Origin: Rudanella paleaurantiibacter
Lineage (GTDB): Bacteria > Bacteroidota > Bacteroidia > Cytophagales > Spirosomataceae
Direction of reading: 5' to 3'
Length of the DNA stretch: 64,000 nucleotides
NCBI RefSeq assembly: GCF_009184635.1
Contig: NZ_WELI01000011.1
Span: 124,001-188,000, forward strand
Position numbers and translations under genes: made by a program. A model generated the notes under the pieces. That model was not told where the DNA came from. It made no database searches and worked only from the letters and a program-made list of their open reading frames with translations. This document shows, piece by piece, positions 26,988 through 36,100 of the stretch; the stretch's first letter is position 1; each line of letters begins with the position of its first letter.

Positions 26988-28469
26988 ATGAATGGTACAG
27001 AAAAAAAATACGATGCGGTCGTTGTGGGCGCGGGCCCTAATGGACTCAGTGCTGCCATTGTGCTGGCGCGGGCGGGCCTGTCGGTGAAGGTACTGGAGGC
27101 ACAGCCTACACCCGGCGGAGGGGTTCGCTCGGGCGAGCTGACGTTACCGGGCTTTGTGCATGACCTCGGCTCGGCCATTCACCCGTTGGCGGTTGCTTCT
27201 CCGTTTCTGAGTCGTTTGCCCCTGGCCGAGTTTGGGCTCGAATGGATAACCCCCCCCGTGGCAGCGGCTCACCCACTGCCCGACGGCCGGGCTGCTTTGC
27301 TGATGGGGTCTGTAGCCGATACAGCCGAACGGCTCGGCCCCGATGCGGCCACGTATCAACAGCTATTCGAGCCAATTATTGAACACCTGCCCAGCTTACT
27401 ACCCGATATTCTGGGTCCATTGCGCTGGCCGGGCCACCCCCTCAAGCTGGCTCAGTTTAGCTTGAATGCGGTGCAACCGGCTACGTGGCTTGCCCGTCGG
27501 TTCCGCAGCATGGAGGCACGCGCGCTATGGGCGGGTATGGCGGCTCATTCTATTCAGCCGTTGAGTAACCTGACCACCTCGGCTATTGCACTGGTGCTGA
27601 TGGGGGTGGGGCACCGGGTGGGCTGGCCTTTACCCAAAGGGGGAGCCCAGCAGATTACCCAGGCGCTTGTTCATTATTTGCAGTCGTTGGGGGGCGAGGT
27701 AGAAGTGAACCGGCCCGTCCGCTCGTTTGGTGACCTGCCCCCTGCGCGGGCTATATTGCTGGATCTGACACCGAAAAGTGTGCTTCAGCTTGCTGGCGAC
27801 CGGTTCCCGTGGTTGTACCGGAAACAACTGGCGACCTACCGGTATGGCCCCGGTATTTTTAAAGTTGACTGGGCGCTGGATGGCCCCATTCCGTGGGCTA
27901 ATCCCGATTGTAGCCGGGCGGGGACGGTGCATTTGGGGGGTACGTTGGAAGAGATAACTCTGGCCGAAAAAGTCACCTATAGCGGCTATCATCCAGACCG
28001 GCCCTACGTGCTGCTGGCCCAACAAAGTGTGTTTGATGACACGCGAGCCCCGGCCGGCCGACATGTGGGGTGGGCTTATTGCCACGTCCCGAACGGATCG
28101 ACGGTCGATATGACCGAGCGAATTGAGCAACAGGTAGAGCGTGCTGCACCCGGTTTTCGCGACCGGATTCTGGCTCGGCATACCCAGAACACAAAGCAAA
28201 TTGAGGCCTGGAACCCGAACTATGTCGGGGGCGATATCAACGGGGGCATTATTGATGTGGGGCAATTGTACACCCGCCCCACGTTCCGATTAACTCCCTA
28301 CCGCACGGGTGCGCCCGGCCTATATATCTGCTCCTCAGCGACCCCACCCGGTGGCGGGGTGCATGGTATGTGCGGCTATCAGGCAGCCCGTTTTGCGCTG
28401 CGCGATTGTTTCGGGAAAGATGTGCCTGCTGACTTTTCTTTTCATTCACCTTTGCCTCTGCCTATGTGA
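26988..28469 (+). CDS. Phytoene-desaturase-like FAD-dependent oxidoreductase
   Basis: This 493-residue flavoprotein has the N-terminal dinucleotide fold VVVGAGPNGLSAAIVLARAG with ELPG-type follow-up (GVRSGELTLPGFVHDLGSAIHP). The C-terminal FAD-binding signature is GLYICSSATPPGGGVHGMCGYQAA. The family contains carotenoid desaturases and related desaturases or isomerases, but no carotenoid genes are nearby. It lies 18 bp after the SoxC-like gene and is the last gene of the operon. It may oxidise the carbon part of the imported compound; the substrate is unknown. Confidence 0.85.
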   Translation: MNGTEKKYDAVVVGAGPNGLSAAIVLARAGLSVKVLEAQPTPGGGVRSGELTLPGFVHDLGSAIHPLAVASPFLSRLPLAEFGLEWITPPVAAAHPLPDGRAALLMGSVADTAERLGPDAATYQQLFEPIIEHLPSLLPDILGPLRWPGHPLKLAQFSLNAVQPATWLARRFRSMEARALWAGMAAHSIQPLSNLTTSAIALVLMGVGHRVGWPLPKGGAQQITQALVHYLQSLGGEVEVNRPVRSFGDLPPARAILLDLTPKSVLQLAGDRFPWLYRKQLATYRYGPGIFKVDWALDGPIPWANPDCSRAGTVHLGGTLEEITLAEKVTYSGYHPDRPYVLLAQQSVFDDTRAPAGRHVGWAYCHVPNGSTVDMTERIEQQVERAAPGFRDRILARHTQNTKQIEAWNPNYVGGDINGGIIDVGQLYTRPTFRLTPYRTGAPGLYICSSATPPGGGVHGMCGYQAARFALRDCFGKDVPADFSFHSPLPLPM

Positions 28470-28558
28470 ATAAACAATGGTCCTTGAAAATACGAAACGC
28501 TGATTTGGGTTGGTCTTTGGTTTGCTCAGTAGACATGGAAAGCTACTCGATTCCGGGC

Positions 28559-29482
28559 TCAAAAGAGCTTACACCACCCAAAGTCTTGTTCAATAATCTG
28601 TTCTTTATGTTTTTCCAAAGATTGGACGTATGCCTCAGCAACAGGCGACAGTTTTTTGTCTTTGTGCCAAATGAGCATCCAGGATGTTTGTAGGGGTAAC
28701 CCTTCAATCGGAATAATTTGTAAATCGTTGTTGAGGAGTTCATTCCGGATTCCAATTAAGGGCATTATAGAGTAGCCAAGTCCGGCCAGAAGGGCTTGTT
28801 TTACGGCCTCATTGGAGGTAAGCTCCAGGCGCTTGCGTACCACGAGTTGACGTTCCGAGATAAACGTTTCCATCATAGAACGTGTCCCCGAACCCGCTTC
28901 CCGATAGATGAGCGGAAGCTTTTCGAGTAGTTGGGGGGTAGTGTCGGGGGGAGCGGGGTGGTCGGGTCGACGCCCCACCAGATAAAGCTTATTGGGCATC
29001 AGTTCCAGATAGTTAACTCCTAATTGATGGGGTATGATCGACATCAGTGCGAAATCGACTTCATTGTTGGCCAGACTACTGATTACCTTTTGCCGGTTTG
29101 TCACATCCATCACCAATTCAATGCCCTCATGCTTGCGTAAAAAGTCCGACAAAAAATACGGCATCACATACTTACCCGTTGATACCACCGATACTCTCAA
29201 CTTGCCATGCAGTAAGCCTTTGTAAGCCAAAATCCGATTGTTAATGGCATGGGTCTCGTTCAGAATCTTCTCGGCTGCCCGGGCAATTTCCCAGCCAAAA
29301 TCGGTTAGGTAAACCCGGCGGCTGATGACCTCCGTGAGGGGGATTTCAAATTGATCCTGAAAATTTTTTAACTGAATTGAGATAGCTGGCTGGGTCAGAT
29401 GCAGCACCTCAGCCGCTTTGGTAATGCTTTGTGTTTGTGATATGGTCAGAAAGACATGTAGCTGGTGCAGGGTGTAATTCAT
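28559..29482 (-). CDS. LysR-family transcriptional regulator
   Basis: This 307-residue regulator has an N-terminal winged helix-turn-helix (TQSITKAAEVLHLTQPAISIQLKNF, about 15-40) and a LysR effector-binding domain (LRVSVVSTGKYVMPYFLSDF; AGLGYSIMPLIGI). The domain is of the CbbR/CysB-like group by general sequence, without a sure ligand. It is divergent from icd with 96 bp between the starts, and convergent with the flavoprotein gene. It probably controls icd or itself through the inverted repeat at 29475-29533. Confidence 0.92.
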   Translation of the reverse strand: MNYTLHQLHVFLTISQTQSITKAAEVLHLTQPAISIQLKNFQDQFEIPLTEVISRRVYLTDFGWEIARAAEKILNETHAINNRILAYKGLLHGKLRVSVVSTGKYVMPYFLSDFLRKHEGIELVMDVTNRQKVISSLANNEVDFALMSIIPHQLGVNYLELMPNKLYLVGRRPDHPAPPDTTPQLLEKLPLIYREAGSGTRSMMETFISERQLVVRKRLELTSNEAVKQALLAGLGYSIMPLIGIRNELLNNDLQIIPIEGLPLQTSWMLIWHKDKKLSPVAEAYVQSLEKHKEQIIEQDFGWCKLF

Positions 29483-29533
29483 AAATAAAAGTTATGTATA
29501 ACATCAAATATATAAATTATTATTTATGAATTA
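29475..29533. promoter_or_regulatory. Long inverted repeat between the LysR gene and icd
   Basis: TAATTCATAAATAA (29475-29488) is repeated as its exact complement at 29520-29533, with 31 bp between. The left arm covers the LysR start codon. Inside the loop lies a second dyad GTTAT-GT-ATAAC. LysR proteins bind such dyads near their own start, so this is a good candidate operator for the divergent pair. Confidence 0.55.
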
Positions 29534-29578
29534 TAGCCATGAACTTTGCCCTCAGTTCACATACACACATTCATCATA

Positions 29579-31015
29579 ATGACACGAATTACTGTAGCCA
29601 AAGGGGATGGAATTGGCCCCGAGATTATGGATGCAACGCTGTCTATTTTGCAGGCGGCTGGTGCTCAATTGGAAATTGACGAAATTCAGGTTGGCGAGCA
29701 GGTTTACCTGGCTGGAAATATGTCGGGTATTTCTGCCGAATCATGGGACATCATTCGGCGTAATAAAGTGTTTTTAAAAGCGCCCATAACCACACCGCAG
29801 GGGGGAGGCTACAAAAGCCTCAACGTAACTATCCGTAAAATGCTGGGGTTATACGCCAATGTTCGGCCCTGTATGAGCCTGCACCCGTTCGTTAAAACCA
29901 AGCATCCGAATATGGATGTGGTTATAGTGCGCGAAAATGAAGAAGACCTGTATGCCGGCATTGAGCATCAGCAAACCGATGAGGTTGTGCAATGCCTCAA
30001 GCTGATTAGTCGGCCGGGTTGCGAAAAAATTGTACAGTATGCATTCGCCTATGCCCGTCAGTATGGCCGCAAAAAAGTAACCTGCTTTACAAAAGATAAC
30101 ATCATGAAACAGACTGATGGTTTGTTTCATCGGGTATTCGATGAGGTAGCCCCCGCGTTTCCTGATCTGGAAACCGAGCACTGGATTATTGACATTGGAG
30201 CTGCCAAATTAGCTGATACGCCCGAGGCTTTTGATGTTGTTGTGATGCCAAACCTGTACGGCGATGTGCTGTCCGATGTGGCGGCTCAAATTGCTGGCTC
30301 GGTTGGTTTAGCCGGTTCGGCCAATATTGGGGAAGAATGTGCCATGTTTGAAGCCATCCACGGATCAGCTCCCCGCCGGGCCGGTCAAAATCTGGCAAAC
30401 CCATCGGGACTTTTGCAGGGGGCCATCATGATGCTCAACCACATTGGGCAGGCCGAAGTAGCCGAACGCGTACAGAATGCCTGGTTGAAAACGATTGAAG
30501 ATGGCGTGCATACCTACGACATCTATAAAGAAGGGGTTAGCCAGCAAAAAGTAGGAACGAAGGAGTTTGCTCAGGCCATCATTGACCGACTCGGGCAGCA
30601 ACCGGGTATTTTGAAGCCGGTTTCGTACGCGAACTCACAAGCTATCGAATTGCCTGTGTACGAACGCAAACCGGCGGTTGCTAAAGAGTTACTGGGTGTT
30701 GATGTGTTTGTTCACTGGGCGGGCACTGACCCTGAAGAATTAGCGCAGCAGGTGGGAGCCTTAGCCACTCCTGAGTTACCCCTGAGTATGATTACGAATC
30801 GCGGAATCAAGGTTTGGCCGAATGGCTTCAAAGAGACCTTCTGCACGGATCATTGGCGTTGTCGTTTTCTGCCCCAAACCGGTAAGCCGATCAGCAAACA
30901 GGATATTATCCAGATTTTATCGAAAGCGGCAGAGCATAATATTGATACGATTAAAACCGAAAACCTCTACGCGTTTGCGGGAAAGCAGGCCTTCTCAATG
31001 GGACAGGGCCAATAA
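29579..31015 (+). CDS. icd: Isocitrate dehydrogenase, Thermus type with C-terminal domain
   Basis: This 478-residue enzyme converts isocitrate to 2-oxoglutarate in the citric acid cycle. The beta-decarboxylating dehydrogenase core shows GDGIGPEIM, TIRKMLGLYANVRP, VVIVRENEEDLYAGIEH, MPNLYGDVLSD and the cofactor region IHGSAPRRAGQNLANPSGLL. The extra C-terminal domain (GVDVFVHWAGTDPEELAQQ; MITNRGIKVWPNGFKETFC) matches the arrangement in Thermus-type NADP isocitrate dehydrogenases. I start at the ATG at 29579 (MTRITVAKGDGIGPE); the upstream 11 codons are not conserved in style. A strong terminator follows. Confidence 0.92.
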   Translation: MTRITVAKGDGIGPEIMDATLSILQAAGAQLEIDEIQVGEQVYLAGNMSGISAESWDIIRRNKVFLKAPITTPQGGGYKSLNVTIRKMLGLYANVRPCMSLHPFVKTKHPNMDVVIVRENEEDLYAGIEHQQTDEVVQCLKLISRPGCEKIVQYAFAYARQYGRKKVTCFTKDNIMKQTDGLFHRVFDEVAPAFPDLETEHWIIDIGAAKLADTPEAFDVVVMPNLYGDVLSDVAAQIAGSVGLAGSANIGEECAMFEAIHGSAPRRAGQNLANPSGLLQGAIMMLNHIGQAEVAERVQNAWLKTIEDGVHTYDIYKEGVSQQKVGTKEFAQAIIDRLGQQPGILKPVSYANSQAIELPVYERKPAVAKELLGVDVFVHWAGTDPEELAQQVGALATPELPLSMITNRGIKVWPNGFKETFCTDHWRCRFLPQTGKPISKQDIIQILSKAAEHNIDTIKTENLYAFAGKQAFSMGQGQ

Positions 31016-31055
31016 ATACCGTTTTCCCGTTTGGGGGCTACTGGCTCAAATGAGC

Positions 31056-31094
31056 TGAGAAGGCCGCTTGCTGGTGTAGCAGGCGGCCTTCTCA
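31056..31094 (+). terminator. Rho-independent terminator of icd
   Basis: A 17-bp stem (31056-31072 with 31078-31094, one G-T type mismatch, 5-nt loop) of GC-rich sequence follows the icd stop by 41 bp. TTAATTCAT follows, so the T-run is short, but the stem is very stable. Confidence 0.75.
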
Positions 31095-31289
31095 TTAATT
31101 CATCCCGAATCGTGAAGATTACCTCCCACAAACAGGCAGCGACTCTTAGGATGTGTTTGTAACGGGCGTTGAGCGAAGGGGGTAAAAATGGGCTTACTCT
31201 ACTATCTGAAAGTAGGGATAGTAGGCTTTATTGCTTTTTCGGGAGTTACGATACAGGCATATTCCTTACGATCTTAAACCCCTTTGTGC

Positions 31290-32270
31290 ATGAAGTCCAT
31301 TGCCAGATTTTCCACCATAGCGTTTGTCTTGCTGTGCATGTTCAGCTTGACGACAGCCGCTGCCAAACCCGCTCCTCGCTTACGGGCGCTCATCATCGAC
31401 GGCCAGAATAACCACGTACAATGGCCCAAGATTACGTTCATGATGAAGCGCTATCTGGAAGAAACGGGCAAATTCTCGGTTGATGTTCAACGGACCTATT
31501 ACACCTGGGAGGGCGAGGAGTTTATCCGAAACTACCCCCTCGACGGTATGCGGCCCACGCGGGCGTTGTCCAAAGCACGTATGGATTCGAGCTTTCATCC
31601 GAATTTCTCGGCCTACGATGTGGTGATTTGCAACTTCGGTTGGAATGCCGCCCCCTGGTCCGATGCGACACAGGCCGATTTTGAGCAGTACATGAAAAAA
31701 GGTGGAGGGCTGGTGGTGATTCACGCGGCTAACAATTCATTTCCGTTGTGGCCGGCCTATAACCAAATGATTGGTCTGGGTGGCTGGGGCGACCGTACCG
31801 AGAAAGACGGCCCTTACGTCTATTATGACCAGACCGAGAAACTGGTGCGCGACATGCAGCCGGGTAAGGCTGGATCTCACGGGGCACAGGCCGAATTTGT
31901 GGTCAAGGTTCGGGATACAAAGCACCCGATCACAAAAGGGATGCCCACAAACTGGTTACACAGCCGCGACGAGTTGTATGATCGGTTGCGGGGGCCGGCC
32001 GAGAAAATGGATGTGTTGGCCACTGCTTTCTCGCCCAAAAGCAATCGGGGTACCGACCGGCACGAACCCATGCTGATGACGGTTCGGTTTGGTAAAGGGC
32101 GCATTTTTCATACGCCATTGGGTCACGCCGACTATTCAGTTGAGTGCGTAGGCTTCATTACCTGCCTCCAACGCGGTACACAATGGGCTGCCACCGGAAA
32201 AGTCGATATTCCGATTCCGGCGGACTTCCCAACTGAGCAACGGGCCAGTCAACGCAAATTCGACCGGTAA
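31290..32270 (+). CDS. Secreted ThuA-like protein
   Basis: This 326-residue protein has a signal peptide (MKSIARFSTIAFVLLCMFSLTTAAA) and a ThuA-like, glutamine-amidotransferase-fold domain. The features are LRALIIDGQNNHVQWPKIT, FSAYDVVICNFGWNAAPW, GGLVVIHAANNSFPLWPAYNQMIG and a late GKGRIFHTPLGHADYS. ThuA-like proteins are linked to carbohydrate use in Bacteroidota and Planctomycetes, with uncertain chemistry. The start is the ATG at 31290, which gives a normal signal peptide. It stands alone between two terminator-like hairpins. Confidence 0.87.
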   Translation: MKSIARFSTIAFVLLCMFSLTTAAAKPAPRLRALIIDGQNNHVQWPKITFMMKRYLEETGKFSVDVQRTYYTWEGEEFIRNYPLDGMRPTRALSKARMDSSFHPNFSAYDVVICNFGWNAAPWSDATQADFEQYMKKGGGLVVIHAANNSFPLWPAYNQMIGLGGWGDRTEKDGPYVYYDQTEKLVRDMQPGKAGSHGAQAEFVVKVRDTKHPITKGMPTNWLHSRDELYDRLRGPAEKMDVLATAFSPKSNRGTDRHEPMLMTVRFGKGRIFHTPLGHADYSVECVGFITCLQRGTQWAATGKVDIPIPADFPTEQRASQRKFDR

Positions 32271-32287
32271 GACGCTCTCATATACTG

Positions 32288-32350
32288 AACACCCCGCCCG
32301 GTGTGTCGCTCGTTTCACTCGAAATTGATCGACGCATCAGGCGGGGTGTT
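32288..32350 (+). terminator. Possible terminator of the ThuA-like gene
   Basis: AACACCCCGCC (32288-32298) pairs perfectly with GGCGGGGTGTT (32340-32350), followed by TTCATT. The stem is GC-rich and the run is T-rich, but the 41-nt loop is long for a terminator. Confidence 0.45.
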
Positions 32351-32537
32351 TTCATTCGATGGTGTTTGGTTTTTAGCAATAAGAACAAACCTTTTTTCGC
32401 CAGTACCTACGGAAGGTTTGAACGGATCTCCGGTTGCGAGTGACAGTTTACCGCGCGTTATCAGAAGCCTTCTTGTTACCACACTCGGGCCAACTCGTCT
32501 ATATTTTAGGAGACGTTCGTATAATTTCGTGTAACCT

Positions 32538-33089
32538 ATGCAACTTGAATGTGGTCTGTGCCGCGTGCGGTCCTGGCAGTTTGGCGATGAAGTGAACCTT
32601 CATACCCACGCCAACAACCGAGCCATCTGGCTAAATCTGCGCGACAGTTTCCCGTTTCCCTACACGCCCACCGATGCCCAACGTTGGATTCAGTACGTGG
32701 TAGATCCGGCCGTTGAGCTCAATTTCGCGCTCGATGTGGGTGGTGAAGCCGTAGGTAACATCGGCCTGCGCTTTGGTGATGACATTGACCGGTACTCGGC
32801 CGAAATCTGGTACTGGCTCGGCGAAGCGCATTGGGGTAAAGGAATCATTACGGCCGCCCTCCGCGCCTTTACAGATTATGCCTTTGTGCAGTACCCGCTA
32901 ACCCGCCTGTATGCCATGCCGTATGCGCATAACCTGGGCTCTATTAAAGTGCTCGAAAAGGCCCGCTTTCAGCGTGAGGGTGTACTACGAAGCAGTGCGG
33001 TAAAAGACGGCATTGTACTGGATAAAGTGCTCTACGCTTACCTATCGAGCGATTGGCTGAATGCCCCTGCCAACGGTCATGAATCATAG
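32538..33089 (+). CDS. GNAT-family N-acetyltransferase (RimJ/RimL-like)
   Basis: This 183-residue acetyltransferase covers the GNAT fold of the RimJ/RimL type. It has WQFGDEVNLHTHANNRAIWL, then motif A around YWLGEAHWGKGIITAALRAF (acetyl-CoA binding) and the Asn-rich motif B (YAHNLGSIKVLEKARFQREG). It lies 45 bp upstream of the NRPS-PKS gene on the same strand, so it could acetylate an amino group of that pathway's product for tailoring or self-protection. That link is inferred from position only; a stand-alone housekeeping role is equally possible. Confidence 0.88.
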   Translation: MQLECGLCRVRSWQFGDEVNLHTHANNRAIWLNLRDSFPFPYTPTDAQRWIQYVVDPAVELNFALDVGGEAVGNIGLRFGDDIDRYSAEIWYWLGEAHWGKGIITAALRAFTDYAFVQYPLTRLYAMPYAHNLGSIKVLEKARFQREGVLRSSAVKDGIVLDKVLYAYLSSDWLNAPANGHES

Positions 33090-33134
33090 ATTTTGTGCCA
33101 AACGGTACCAAAGTCTATTCCCTCACCCATACGT

Positions 33135-36100
33135 ATGAATTCTCTCTTCAACAGAGACCAGGCCGCTGCCGGGCCTACCCTTGTCGATCTGCTGGTTCAG
33201 CAGGCACAACGAACCCCCGATAGGGTTGCGGTTGTGTTTGGGCAACATGGGCTTACCTACCGCCAACTCGATGAGCAATCGAACCAATTGGCTCACCACC
33301 TGATACGTCTTGGGGTGCACGAAGAAACGTTGGTTCCTGTCTGCCTCCATCGTTCCTTGTCAATGATTGTGAGCTTGTTAGGTATTCTGAAGGCCGGTGG
33401 CGCGTATGTACCCATCGATCCCGACTACCCGGCCGAGCGGATTCGGTATATTCTCTCGGACGTAAACGGGCCGGTGGTACTTGTTGATGAAGCGGCCAAA
33501 GCCAAACTCCAGAACCTGAATCCTGAAGCGACTCTGCTGAGTATAGATGGTGAGTGGGACCGGATTGCGCAGGCAGCAACCGAGCTTCCGCAAACGGGGC
33601 TAACACCAGCGCACGCGGCTTACGTTATTTATACGTCCGGCTCAACCGGCCAACCGAAGGGGGTGATTATTGAGCACCGAAATGTGGTTCGGCTGTTCTT
33701 TACCGATTCGCCCCTGTTCCACTTTGGCCCCGATGATGTCTGGACCCTGTTCCACTCGTTTTGCTTCGATTTCTCGGTCTGGGAAATGTACGGGGCCTTG
33801 CTGTTTGGGGGGAAGCTGGTGGTGGTTCCGCAATCGGTAACCAAAGATGCTCAACAGTTTGGCGATTTACTGCACCAGGAGGGCGTGACGGTTCTGAACC
33901 AAACACCCTCGGCGTTTTATGCCTTGCAGGAGCAGGTGGTGGGTCACATTGATTCGTTACCGCTTCGCTACGTCATTTTTGGGGGCGAAGCCCTGCACCC
34001 GGCCCGGCTGAAGCCCTGGTTTAAAGCCTATCCCGGCTGTGCACTGATCAACATGTACGGAATCACGGAGACTACCGTGCACGTGACCTATCTGGCTCTT
34101 ACCTCGGCGCACATAGTGGATGAGGTAAGTGGAAATGCCGGGTCGCCGATTGGGGTGCCGATCCCCACGCTCACGACCTACATTCTGAATCCCGACGGGC
34201 ATGAGGTGGGCGTTGGGGAGGTTGGCGAGTTGTATGTAGGTGGGGCCGGATTGGCCCGTGGATACCTGAACCGGCCGGCGCTAACGGCGCAGCGGTTTAT
34301 TGTGAATCCGTTCGGCACCGAGCCGGGCGACCGACTGTATCGCAGTGGTGATTTGGCTCTTCGACTGCCCGACGGGAATATGGTCTATCAGGGCCGGATA
34401 GATGAGCAGGTGAAGATCAGAGGGTTTCGGATCGAATTGGGTGAAATTGAAACGGCGCTCCTCCAGTACCCGGGGGTACAACAGGCGGTTGTACTGGCCC
34501 GCGAAGACGCCCGGGGCGACAAACGACTGATTGGATATGTGGTCATGCCAATCGGTTTCGACCGGGTGGCGATACGTGCGTTTTTACAAACACGCTTGCC
34601 TGCTTACATGGTGCCCGCCTTGCTGTTGCCAGTAGAGGCCATTCCGCTTACCCGCAACGGGAAAGTGGATCGTCGGGCCTTGCCCAATCCTGATGCCTCC
34701 GAGTTATTGAGCAGTGCATACGCGGCTCCACAAACCCAGATTCAGGAGAACCTCATTACGGTTTGGAAAGAAGTGCTTCAGGTGGGCCGGGTGGGCATTC
34801 ACGACAATTTTTTTGAGCTGGGCGGCAATTCCCTGTTGGCCATCAAAACCGTCACGACGCTCGCGCAGACCTACGCCTACGATTTTTCCGTCACGAAGCT
34901 CTATCAATATCCGACCGTAGAGGCTTTGGCCGATTTTCTGAATGGGTCGTCTAAACCTTCTTTGCGTACGCGTAGCCGCAAGCCGCGCCTTGCCGACGAT
35001 ACGGATATAGCGGTAATTGGCATGGCCGGGCGCTTTCCCGGAGCCTCCTCGCCCGAAGCACTTTGGCAGGTGGTGGTCAATGGTCAGGAAACCATACGGT
35101 TTTTCGCCGATCAGGAGCTGGACCCTTCATTGCCCGACACGCTCACACTCGACCCGGCCTATGTGAAAGCCCGGGGAATTCTGGAACAGGCTGACCAGTT
35201 CGACGCCGAATTTTTCAATCTGAATGGGAAACTGGCGGAGGTAATGGACCCGCAGCAGCGTGTTTTTCTGGAGATTGTGTGGGAGGTGCTGGAAAAAACG
35301 GGCCACCTGCCTTCTCATTTCGACGGTGAAATTGGCCTGTGGGCGGGTTGTGGTAATAACACGTATTACCTGAACAACATCTTGACAAACCCCGAGGTGC
35401 TGAATCAGGTTGGGGCGTTTCAGGCGATGACGGTCAACGAGAAAGATTTCATTGCGTCGCGAACGGCCTATCAGTTGAACCTGAAAGGCCCGGCAGTTAG
35501 TGTGTATTCCGCCTGTTCATCGTCGTTGTTGGCCATTACACAGGCCGTTGATAGCCTGCGACTGGGTCAGTGCGACGTGGCCGTTGCGGGCGGAGCCAGT
35601 GTAACGGCTCCGATCAACAGTGGACATTTGTACGAAGAGGGGGCCATGCTTAGCCGGGATGGCCATTGCCGCCCGTTCGATGCCGAAGCCAGTGGTACTG
35701 TGTTTAGTGACGGGGCTGGGGTTGTTTTGCTGAAACGGCTGGTCGATGCCCAGCAGGATGGGGATACGATTTATGCCGTAATCAAAGGTGTTGGGGTAAA
35801 CAATGATGGTGGGGGAAAAGGGAGTTTTACGGCCCCGAGTGCTGAAGGTCAGGCAGTAGCCATCCGAAAGGCACTTGACGATGCTAAAGTTGACCCAGCC
35901 ACCATCAGTTACGTTGAAGCACACGGCACGGCCACACCTCTGGGCGACCCCATTGAGCTGGAGGGGCTGAATCTCGCCTTTGGCCAAACGGACCGGAAGC
36001 AGTATTGTGCGATTGGCTCGATCAAAAGTAATCTGGGGCATTTGACGGCTGCGGCTGGGGTGGCTGGTTTTATCAAAACAACGCTGGCACTGCATCATCG

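Noticed and set aside
26988-28469. Flavoprotein considered as a carotenoid biosynthesis gene
   Set aside because: It has the fold of phytoene desaturase, but no phytoene synthase or other carotenoid gene is near, and it belongs to the sulfur-oxidation operon.
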